This document shows positions 1-6,321 of a stretch of 11,227 bases of DNA, one piece after another. Where the stretch lies: positions 1 through 11,227 of the forward strand of contig JAIVJP010000338.1 in assembly GCA_020199975.1 (NCBI GenBank), written 5' to 3'. A program made the position numbers and the translations under genes. A model generated the notes under the pieces. It was given only the letters and a program-made list of their open reading frames with translations. It was not told the origin of the DNA and made no database searches. Every line of letters starts with the position of its first letter. Position 1 is the stretch's first letter. The stretch comes from Acidobacteriota bacterium (GTDB lineage Bacteria; Acidobacteriota; Blastocatellia; Pyrinomonadales; Pyrinomonadaceae).

Positions 1-699
1 CCATGACACAGAGCCCAACGCCACGAACAGCAGGATCAGTTGGCCGCGAGCAGTCTGACTGCGAAACATCGACAGTAGAACAATCACAATGATTATGTAA
101 GGCAGCGAGTAGAGCACGTCGACCAGACGCATCATGAGGCTATCCAAGCGACCGCCGAGATAACCCGAAACCGCTCCGTAGCTGACACCGATTATCAGCG
201 ACATAAGTGTCGCGATAATGCCTACCATCAAAGATATTTGCCCGCCCTGAAGCACTCGCGCCAGCAGGTCGCGTCCCTGATTGTCAGTTCCCATGGGGTG
301 TAACCACGAAAACGAACCATCGGGTGCAGTAAAAGGCGGAAGCGATTTTAATGCGGCGATATCGGTCGGAATGTAGTCGGGAGTCAACCCGGTAAATTGC
401 TTAATGACAAAAGGTCCGGTAATCGAAGCCAGAGTAATTGTCGCAACCATAATCATGCCGAATACGGCCAGCTTATTCGTCTGCAACCTGCGCCAGGCAT
501 CTCTCCAAAGCGACGTGCCGGTCACAACCTCAGTTCGCTCCGCGGAGCGAACATCCGCTTCCCCGACCGCTAGCTCAGGCCCAGTGTGAATAATATCGCC
601 AGCGCGCGGGCGAATGTGCGGCGCAGGTGGCGTCCCCAAAGGCGTGAAAGCGGGCTCCGTATCAGGCTCGTGCGGAGTTGGTGGTCGTTCGTCGTTCAT
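1..699 (-). CDS. Peptide ABC transporter permease, DppC/OppC type (C-terminus beyond window)
   Basis: This is the N-terminal 233 codons of an inner-membrane permease of the DppC/OppC family, the partner of the DppB-like permease just upstream. The open frame runs from an ATG at 699-697 to the window edge without a stop. Residues 1-75 form a long Pro/Ala/Glu-rich cytoplasmic tail, longer than the short tail I expect for the family. The first membrane segment is about residues 77-100. The family motif HPMGTDNQGRDLLARVL is at 134-150 and is followed by membrane segments near 153-180 and 198-212. The C-terminal EAA loop, which would dock the ATPase, lies outside the window. The gene starts 75 bp after the dppB-like stop on the same strand, so the two are probably cotranscribed. 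A GTG in the same frame at 729-727 is a possible alternative start; no good ribosome binding site decides between them. A 20-bp perfect palindrome encodes residues 50-56. The family call is firm; peptide as substrate is inferred from the family and the neighbouring receptors. Confidence 0.9.
   Translation of the reverse strand, partial: MNDERPPTPHEPDTEPAFTPLGTPPAPHIRPRAGDIIHTGPELAVGEADVRSAERTEVVTGTSLWRDAWRRLQTNKLAVFGMIMVATITLASITGPFVIKQFTGLTPDYIPTDIAALKSLPPFTAPDGSFSWLHPMGTDNQGRDLLARVLQGGQISLMVGIIATLMSLIIGVSYGAVSGYLGGRLDSLMMRLVDVLYSLPYIIIVIVLLSMFRSQTARGQLILLFVALGSVSW
533..552. repeat. 20-bp perfect palindrome within the DppC-like gene
   Basis: GTTCGCTCCGCGGAGCGAAC equals its own reverse complement over all 20 bases. 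It lies in the non-conserved cytoplasmic tail of the DppC-like permease and encodes VRSAERT (residues 50-56). The flanking bases do not extend the symmetry. It may be a short palindromic repeat that entered the tail, or a protein/RNA site. Confidence 0.85.
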
Positions 700-774
700 T
701 GTCAGGAAAGTAAGACCTCCGCCCGTCACATCTTGTTGATCCGAACAAGTCGCGGCCTGGATGTGCGAACCCAC

Positions 775-1695
775 TCACTGACGAATGCGTGGGTCGAGAT
801 AGCCGTAAGCGATGTCCACAAGAAGATTCATTGTCAAAAGAGTCATGGAGATGAAAGCTACGATGCCGACAATCAGCGGCTCATCACGATTGAGAGTTGC
901 CTGGATAAAATAGTTTCCCAGTCCTGGCAGTACAAACAGTCTTTCGACTACAACAGTGCCCGTCAATAGAAATGCCAAAGCAGGCCCGGTATAAGAAACG
1001 ACTGGTAACAGACCGCCGCGCAACGCGTGACGGATAACAATCTGGGTCTCGCTGAGTCCTTTCGACCGGGCGGTGCGGATATAGTCTGACCTAAGCACTT
1101 CCAGCATCCCCGCTCGGGTGAGGCGCGCGATATAGGCCATGTAGATAGCTGAAAGCGTAAACACCGGCAGGATCACGCTCTTGCTGGGAAAACCATCCCA
1201 ACGCGAAGGCGGAAGCCAGTAAAGCGTCAGCGAAAAGAAAAGAACCAGAATGGGTCCCAAGACAAAATTCGGAATAGATATGCCGAGCATGGCCAGAGTC
1301 ATGGAAGCATAGTCCCATTTCGAGTTTTGCTTGAGCGCAGCAATGGATCCGACTGTAATTCCCACGATCAGCGCGAGCAGGTAGGCGAGTATTCCCACCG
1401 TCGCTGAAACGGGAAGAGATCGCGCGATAATCTCATTGACCGACTTCCCCTCGTATTTCAAGGACGTTCCAAAATCCAAACGGAGAATCTGGCCCATTGT
1501 CCGGAGGTACTGTTCGTGCCAGGGCCTGTCCAGACCATACTTTTCGCGAATGTTCTGTTCGATTGCCTTGGGGAGGGCCTTATCACCAGTATAGAAGTTG
1601 CCCGGGGCCAGCCGGATCAGTCCCCATGTTACGGTAATCACAACGAGGATCGTCGGGATCGTAATTATCAGACGTCGAAAAATGAAGCGAAGCAT
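775..1695 (-). CDS. Peptide ABC transporter permease, DppB/OppB type
   Basis: This is an inner-membrane subunit of a dipeptide/oligopeptide importer. It is 306 residues from ATG 1695-1693, a normal length for DppB. Residues 9-28 are the first membrane segment, followed by the family-typical periplasmic stretch containing REKYGLDRPWHEQYLR (50-65) and LDFGTSL (73-79). Further membrane segments lie near 98-120, 132-160, 173-190, 230-255 and 275-298. The EAA-type cytoplasmic loop that contacts the ATPase is around 203-226 (DYIRTARSKGLSETQIVIRH), and the C-terminus ends in the usual YGYLDPRIR. The open frame extends upstream to 1824, but those 43 residues resemble nothing in the family and lie in the intergenic region, so I place the start at MLRFIFRR. 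No clear Shine-Dalgarno sequence precedes it. The gene lies between the broken receptor gene and the DppC-like gene, with which it should form a heterodimeric channel. The family is clear; the exact ligand (dipeptide, oligopeptide or other) cannot be told from the sequence. Confidence 0.93.
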   Translation of the reverse strand: MLRFIFRRLIITIPTILVVITVTWGLIRLAPGNFYTGDKALPKAIEQNIREKYGLDRPWHEQYLRTMGQILRLDFGTSLKYEGKSVNEIIARSLPVSATVGILAYLLALIVGITVGSIAALKQNSKWDYASMTLAMLGISIPNFVLGPILVLFFSLTLYWLPPSRWDGFPSKSVILPVFTLSAIYMAYIARLTRAGMLEVLRSDYIRTARSKGLSETQIVIRHALRGGLLPVVSYTGPALAFLLTGTVVVERLFVLPGLGNYFIQATLNRDEPLIVGIVAFISMTLLTMNLLVDIAYGYLDPRIRQ

Positions 1696-1895
1696 TTTTA
1701 GGCGGTACAGACCAGCGTGACCTGTCTGTTGACGACTCCCAGTTCTTATTGCCGATTTCTTCTTCTCAATCGTAAGCGTTGATCCATAGCATCGATAGTG
1801 GAAGGCGCCAGCGTTACCACGCATTAAATTTGTCAGCTAGCTCTTCTTCCAAGGGGCAATTCCCAATTGGCAATCGGCAATGTCAGTTCATCAGA
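1696..1895. other. Intergenic region with heptamer repeats between the receptor gene and dppB
   Basis: These 200 bp separate the end of the second receptor gene from the dppB-like start. They hold no credible gene; the open frames seen here are extensions or antisense reading. The notable content is a short heptanucleotide repeat at 1857-1882. I see no strong hairpin followed by a T-run and no convincing -35/-10 pair for dppB, so I cannot tell whether dppB is read through from upstream or has its own promoter. Confidence 0.5.
1857..1882. repeat. Degenerate heptanucleotide tandem repeat, copy 1
   Basis: Consecutive 7-base units read CAATTCC, CAATTGG, CAATCGG and a partial CAATG on the plus strand. 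The unit is the same one (CAATTGG/CAATCGG) that forms the five-unit array at 6330-6364, read on the opposite strand. The core CAATTG is itself palindromic. Two arrays of one unit about 4.5 kb apart suggest a dispersed intergenic repeat family in this genome. Confidence 0.75.
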
Positions 1896-3101
1896 CTAAT
1901 CCGTCAAGCTGGGAGTGCCATAATCCCACTTGGCCGCGTCGCGCTCGATATAGACAAACTTCCACGCGAAGAGACACGCTGGATTTGGGTATAAGCCTTT
2001 CACGTAGGGCTTCTTAACCCAGTTCACGGCGAGAGTCTCGATCGGGATCATGGGCTGCGCGTCCAACAGGTGTTGCTCAGCTTTGGCCAGTAACGCATAA
2101 CGCTTCTGGGCGTCGATTGTGTGGTTCGCTTCATCGAGCAGATCTACGTATTTCTGATCCCACCAACCACTACCATTTTCACCGCCGCGCGTGCGAAAGA
2201 GATTTAGAAAGGTAGTCGGGTCCATGTAGTCAGCACCCCAGATACCTAGCGCAAAGCCTTTGTAGTCGAGCTTGGAACGCGCAGCCAGATAGGTCTTGGA
2301 CTCCAAATTGCTCAACATGATGGTGATCCCCAGGTTCTGCTTCCACTGGGCCTGCATAAACTCCGCCAGAGCTCTGTTCGACGAGTGAGTCGGGAAAGAA
2401 AACTTGACATCCTCAGCGGGAAACTTTTCGCACTGGTAGGTTCCGTCCGGCTTCTGGGTCACCGGATAACCCGCCTCGCCAAATAACTTTCGCGCCACGT
2501 CCGGATCGTAGCCCTCGCCCTTCGGTTGTGAATAACCAGCAAAAATACCCTCAGGGGTAAACGCGGACAGCGGCTTCGTGATCTTCCTGGCCTTTGCATA
2601 GTTGATCTTGTCGATGGACATGTTGAACGCCCTGCGAACTCTGAGGTCGTTCATCGGCGGTTGAGTTACATTGATGAGGATGTAGGTAATCGCCGCCTCT
2701 GCGGCGTCCATGTAATCCTTCTTGGGACGGACGACGTCCAGCCAGGCACTGGGCACGGAGTGGCTCACGACCGCGTCTGCCGAACCCACTTTATACAGAT
2801 TCATTGTGGTGGGCTGATCAGTGGACGTATAAAAATGGATCTCATCAAGGCGTACGCTTGAAGCATCCCAGTACATCGGATTGCGCTCAGCCACCACTTC
2901 GCTGTATGGCTTCCATGATTTCAACTTGAAAGCACCACTGGTTACGATATTCGCTTCATCAGTCCACCTCGCACCATACTGTTCGATCACTTTCCGTGGC
3001 ACCAGACGAAAGATCTGATGGGCTACGAGTTCAGTAAAGTAAGGCACGGATTCAGAAAGGGAGATACGCACCGTGTAGTCATCAACCGCTTCGACGCCCA
3101 C
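1896..3101 (-). CDS. C-terminal fragment of the frameshifted peptide-binding lipoprotein
   Basis: This is the larger remainder of the same receptor, 401 codons if counted from the GTG at 3101-3099, which in the intact gene would be an internal valine. It holds the rest of lobe I and all of lobe II: YILINVTQPPMNDLRVRRAF (about 139-158), the RKLFGEAGYP helix, the GADYMDPTTFLNLF segment and the closing KRYALLAKAEQHLLDAQPMIPI helix. It has no signal peptide in this frame and no ribosome binding site worth noting before the GTG, so independent translation would leave a cytoplasmic, probably useless fragment. The coding quality remains good to the TAG at 1898-1896 with no further lesions, which suggests a very recent mutation or a sequence error. 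Confidence 0.75.
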   Translation of the reverse strand: MGVEAVDDYTVRISLSESVPYFTELVAHQIFRLVPRKVIEQYGARWTDEANIVTSGAFKLKSWKPYSEVVAERNPMYWDASSVRLDEIHFYTSTDQPTTMNLYKVGSADAVVSHSVPSAWLDVVRPKKDYMDAAEAAITYILINVTQPPMNDLRVRRAFNMSIDKINYAKARKITKPLSAFTPEGIFAGYSQPKGEGYDPDVARKLFGEAGYPVTQKPDGTYQCEKFPAEDVKFSFPTHSSNRALAEFMQAQWKQNLGITIMLSNLESKTYLAARSKLDYKGFALGIWGADYMDPTTFLNLFRTRGGENGSGWWDQKYVDLLDEANHTIDAQKRYALLAKAEQHLLDAQPMIPIETLAVNWVKKPYVKGLYPNPACLFAWKFVYIERDAAKWDYGTPSLTD

Positions 3102-3118
3102 GTCGTCAGCCCTTACTT

Positions 3119-3847
3119 TTACGAGTTGGGACTGCTTTCGAGTAGCTTGTTGCGGGCTTTCTCAGCACCGGGAAGAACAAGCCTATCAGGTGAATGCATG
3201 AACTGGTGAAAAGGCGTATCGCGATCCGCAGTTGACTCGGCAGCCGTTGATTCATATTCCCGTTCATTCGTCCCCAGGGATTTCTGGCCAAGAGCTTCCG
3301 CAGCCGGCTCATCGCCGGCAAAGTCCTTTTTTAAGAGAAATTGATTGCCGGCGGGGTTACGGACAAACACGGCCCCTGCATTAAAAGCCTCGGCATACCT
3401 AATGGGGTATGCCAGGCCTGCCGAACGGGATTCAACTTCGGGCGTGAGGGACCTTCGGATGCTGTAGACAAAATCATGGGCGTTGATCGGTTCGCCATTA
3501 GACCAGCGGGCGTTCGTGCGCAAGTGAAAGACAAATTCCGATGAGTCGTTGTTCACATCCCAACGCTCGGCTATGGCGGGAATCGCATCGAGAGACTTCG
3601 GATCGTACTCTACAAGACCTTCGTAGAGTGCCATGTAGATACGCGCCTCTTGCTGCCCGGAACTGATCGCCGGATCGAGCGACTCTGGCTCGGCGCCGTT
3701 TACATACCGCAGGATGTTCCGCTCAGGTGGAACCGTTCGACCGAAGAACTCTTCATTTGTGACCGACACGCGACACGAGATTGCGGTGAAAAGGAGTGTG
3801 CCCACGACAACTCCGGCAATCGCTTGTTTGACGTAGATTTGGGCCAC
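3119..3847 (-). CDS. N-terminal fragment of the frameshifted peptide-binding lipoprotein
   Basis: This open frame of 242 codons starts at GTG 3847. Residues 6-24 form a hydrophobic export signal, followed by Cys25 in the context TAISC, a plausible though imperfect lipobox, so the product would be anchored by lipid. Residues 45-135 carry family-5 binding-protein hallmarks: ESLDPA (55-60), YEGLVEYDP (75-83), the FHLRTNARWSNGEP stretch (107-120) and HDFVYSIRRS (124-133). Residues about 160-240 are a hydrophilic Ala/Glu-rich insert, longer than in classical DppA. The last two residues before the stop are out of frame if the single-base deletion proposed in the CCC run is correct. On its own this piece lacks most of the ligand-binding fold. 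Confidence 0.75.
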   Translation of the reverse strand: MAQIYVKQAIAGVVVGTLLFTAISCRVSVTNEEFFGRTVPPERNILRYVNGAEPESLDPAISSGQQEARIYMALYEGLVEYDPKSLDAIPAIAERWDVNNDSSEFVFHLRTNARWSNGEPINAHDFVYSIRRSLTPEVESRSAGLAYPIRYAEAFNAGAVFVRNPAGNQFLLKKDFAGDEPAAEALGQKSLGTNEREYESTAAESTADRDTPFHQFMHSPDRLVLPGAEKARNKLLESSPNS

Positions 3848-3925
3848 TTATCCTTTCCTCGAGGGCACGCGATTCGGACACCTTCGCTCTGCCGGCGCGC
3901 TCCATAAGGTTCTATTCAGAAAAGG
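3848..3925. other. Short spacer between the two receptor genes
   Basis: This 78-bp gap lies between the stop of the first receptor and the GTG of the second. On the minus strand it ends in a Shine-Dalgarno-like GAGGAAAGG just before the GTG, the best ribosome binding site in this gene run, and it decides that start. I see no terminator hairpin, so transcription probably continues through. Confidence 0.5.
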
Positions 3926-5677
3926 TCATTTGAGCGCGTTCAAGCCGGTAGGCTTTGGCTCCCGCCAATTGGTGTCGATGCGCACGTGCCTCAGGGATGG
4001 TAGATCCAGAACGTTTGAGTCGAAGCCGGACACGTAAGGTTTCACCAGAGCATAGGAAGATGCGAAATACAGCGGAATTGCTCTCAACTCATTCAGGGCC
4101 TCGGTCTCTGATTGGATTACGCGTTGGGTTCGGATCTTCTTGTCCGCCGACCGCTCGCCATCTGCGACAGTAGAACTGTTCGCCGATCCAGATGTCTGCC
4201 CTGTAGCACCCGATTCAGCCGACTGCGAGTCCTGTTGAAACAGCGCGCGGATATTGGTTAGCTCATCCGTTGTCTGCATGACCATTCCGCGCCGCACAAT
4301 ATCGTAATCGCCCCCCCGAATTGCCGCCTCATACTCGTCCCAGGGTTTTATAGTTATTTCGGTTTTGATGTTCAGTACGCGTCGCCACATAGAGGCAATC
4401 GATTGCGCCACCAGCCGCTGCTGCTCGTTGCGATTTATCAGCAGATTCACCGTCGGGAACCCATCTCCATCGGGAAAACCTGCTTCGGCGAGCAACTTTC
4501 GGGCGCGTTCGATATCTTTCTCCAGCAACTCTGCCTTCGTCACTACCACTTTCGAACCGGACATCGCTTCAGGGAGAAACTTCTTCGCGGGTTCGGTGGC
4601 TCCCCCCAACTCATCCTGAGATAGACGATCCCGATCGATGGCGATGGCCAGTGCTTCGCGCACGCGAACATCATCAAATGGTTCATGCGACAGGTTGAAG
4701 CTGTAATAGGTGAGCGCTCCGTAAGTCTCTCGCCTGAAATCCTTGTAGGGCGCGAGGAGTTTCAGGGCCAGCGGTTCGAATGCGGAATTGGTAACGGCAT
4801 CGACTTCACCGGCTCGGTACGCGGTGAGGGCTGCTTCCGAATTCTTGGCTCCTACAAACTCGACGCTCTCGAGATTTACCTCGTTCTTGTCCCAGTAATT
4901 TCCCGCTCGCTTCAGCAGCACTCGATCGACTTCACTCTTGGCCAGCATGAAAGCACCGTTTGAAACGAGACCAAGAGGTCCAATTCGTTGGAGCGTATCT
5001 TCATCAGCAAGTTTCACGGGACGAAATACCGGATGTGCGACGAGCGCCGGAAAATTCAGATCGGGCGATTGTAAGTGGACCCGCAATTGTCTATCGCTAA
5101 CAGCCTCAACGCCGAAGCGTCTTGAATTGACGGCGGCCGATGATTCCTGATTCTGACGGGCCCTCTTGCCGTTGGTGCCCGGCCGCTCAGCAGCGGACAC
5201 TGTACGGGCTCCCTGTATGTTGCTGAGAAGGTTTGTGTGCGGGGCCAGATCTCCAATCTTCACTGTACGCTGCCATGAATCAACAAAGTCATTCGCCGTG
5301 ACGGCCTCACCGTTTGACCAGCGTGCATCTTCTCGAAGGTGAAAGGTCCACGTTCGGCCTTCGTCGGACGTTTCCCAGCGGGTGGCAACGGCTGGTACGG
5401 GAGCAAGCGTTCGCGGATCGTAGTCAGTCAGGCCTTCAAAGATCGCCCTGACCAGGTCGGTGTCGGGCGGCGCCGCGGCGAACGCCGGATCAAACGTTTG
5501 CGGCAGACCCCCATCTATCCAGCGAAAGTCCTGACGGCTTCGCACTACAACCCGCCCGTAATAAGGCTGGTAGCTTTCATCAACGAAGCAACCAATGGGA
5601 GCAATTGACAAAACCATGAGCAATAGTCCGGCGACTAGAGTCTGGGCTCTTCTTCCTATGCGGGGAACTCTCTTCAT
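3926..5677 (-). CDS. Peptide-binding lipoprotein, SBP family 5 (DppA/OppA-like), with altered lobe II
   Basis: This is a 583-residue extracytoplasmic receptor of the DppA/OppA family, expected to deliver peptides or similar ligands to the DppB/DppC-like channel of this gene run. Residues 1-10 are basic, 11-28 hydrophobic, and Cys30 (context APIGC) is a likely lipidation site with an imperfect lipobox. Family features in order: FDPAFA (62-67), EGLTDYDPRTLAPVPAVATRW (81-101), FHLREDARWSNGEAVTANDF (112-131), GVEAVSDRQLRVHL (189-202), SNGAFML (239-245), SFNLSHEPFDDVRVREALAI (326-345) and ARKLLAEAGFPDGDGFP (392-408). Two parts are unusual: a Gly/Arg/Ser-rich insert at 161-187, and a low-complexity stretch at 481-513 (DSQSAESGATGQTSGSANSS...) where relatives carry the W..-YD-LLDEA segment. 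The ATG lies only 11 bp after the coaE stop, so translation is probably coupled. It is paired with a second, broken receptor downstream. The family call is strong; whether it binds peptide is uncertain because of the altered lobe. Confidence 0.9.
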   Translation of the reverse strand: MKRVPRIGRRAQTLVAGLLLMVLSIAPIGCFVDESYQPYYGRVVVRSRQDFRWIDGGLPQTFDPAFAAAPPDTDLVRAIFEGLTDYDPRTLAPVPAVATRWETSDEGRTWTFHLREDARWSNGEAVTANDFVDSWQRTVKIGDLAPHTNLLSNIQGARTVSAAERPGTNGKRARQNQESSAAVNSRRFGVEAVSDRQLRVHLQSPDLNFPALVAHPVFRPVKLADEDTLQRIGPLGLVSNGAFMLAKSEVDRVLLKRAGNYWDKNEVNLESVEFVGAKNSEAALTAYRAGEVDAVTNSAFEPLALKLLAPYKDFRRETYGALTYYSFNLSHEPFDDVRVREALAIAIDRDRLSQDELGGATEPAKKFLPEAMSGSKVVVTKAELLEKDIERARKLLAEAGFPDGDGFPTVNLLINRNEQQRLVAQSIASMWRRVLNIKTEITIKPWDEYEAAIRGGDYDIVRRGMVMQTTDELTNIRALFQQDSQSAESGATGQTSGSANSSTVADGERSADKKIRTQRVIQSETEALNELRAIPLYFASSYALVKPYVSGFDSNVLDLPSLRHVRIDTNWREPKPTGLNALK

Positions 5678-5688
5678 GTTGACTACGA

Positions 5689-6321
5689 TCAGATTGACTG
5701 GCTCTGGTTGCGTTGCATCTGTCGAATTTGGCGCAACTCTTCATAGACCTCGCCGGTGCGCTTTCGGACGCTTTCAAATCCTTCTGATGTGTCGATCAGG
5801 TAATCAGCAAACTTCCGTTTCGCTTCCTGCGGCATCTGGGCATCGATTCGTTTCCGCGCCTCTTCACGAGTCAGATTATCTCGAGTCATCAAACGTTTTA
5901 GCTGAACTTCCGGTCGGCAGTGTACAACAATCAACTTGTCAAAGCGTTTGAAGCCGCTAGACTCAATCATCAGCGCTGCATCGACCACGGCGATACCCTC
6001 CGGATCCAGGACCTCCCATTCGCACAACTGTTGATCCTGCAAGGCAATAATGTATGGATGAAGTATCGAGTTTAAGAGTTGGCGCTTACTCTGGTCGGCA
6101 AAGATCAGAGAACCGAGCTGTTGTCGATCCAGTGTTCCGTCTTTCTGAAGGACGCCCTCACCGAAAGCTTCGACGACCGCCGATAGCCCGGCAGAACCCG
6201 TGGCAACGACCTCTCGCGCCGCCTGATCCGCGTCTAACATATGGCAGCCAAGCTCAGCCAACACACCGGCAACGAATGATTTCCCTACCCCAATCGATCC
6301 TGTTAAGCCAATGCGCAGCAT
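5689..6321 (-). other. coaE: CoaE domain, possible separate start (dephospho-CoA kinase)
   Basis: The ATG at 6321-6319 opens MLRIGLTGSIGVGKS, exactly how stand-alone CoaE proteins usually begin, and would give a 210-residue kinase of normal length. Another ATG lies two codons upstream at 6327. The sequence before them is the AT-rich heptamer array, with only a weak purine run (CGGAAA). Independent initiation here would make CoaE even if the fusion were disrupted. I list it as an alternative reading of the 3' part of the fused gene, not as an additional gene. Confidence 0.5.

Larger units (their letters stand above)
1896..3847 (-). pseudogene. Second peptide-binding lipoprotein gene (SBP family 5), split by a -1 frameshift
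   Basis: Two adjacent open frames encode the N-terminal and C-terminal parts of one DppA/OppA-like extracytoplasmic solute-binding protein. The first frame ends at a TAA (3121-3119); the second begins in another frame 17 bp further on. The join falls inside the domain: the second part opens with GVEAVDDYTVRISL, matching GVEAVSDRQLRVHL in the middle of the intact neighbour at 3926-5677. Adding one C to the CCC run at 3130-3128 gives an uninterrupted reading, PQLVKVRADDVGVEAVDD, and a 650-residue protein. So a one-base deletion, or a base-calling error in the run, explains the break. It starts with GTG at 3847-3845, preceded by a good ribosome binding site (GAGGAAAGG, about 4 bases away). The repaired protein would be a lipoprotein receptor for the DppB/DppC-like channel encoded downstream. 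If the deletion is real, the receptor is probably inactive. Confidence 0.85.

Noticed and set aside
586..969. Plus-strand open frame across the dppC/dppB region
   Set aside because: It is antisense to two clear permease genes and its translation is Arg/Ser-rich without family features, so it is a shadow frame.
1696..1824. N-terminal extension of the DppB-like protein by 43 residues
   Set aside because: The extension is hydrophilic, unlike any DppB N-terminus, and lies in an intergenic region; the protein aligns naturally from MLRFIFRR at 1695.
3102..3130. Programmed -1 frameshift in the second receptor gene
   Set aside because: No slippery heptamer of the X-XXY-YYZ type lies just before the stop, and receptors of this family are not known to use frameshifting; a one-base deletion or error is simpler.
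3392..3413. Hairpin GGCATACC/GGTATGCC (8-bp arms, 6-base loop) in the receptor gene
   Set aside because: It lies within well-conserved coding sequence, is short, and has no T-run; probably chance.
3607..3629. Inverted repeat ACTCTAC/GTAGAGT
   Set aside because: Only 7 bp in coding sequence that fits the family motif YEGLVEYDP; no reason to give it a function.
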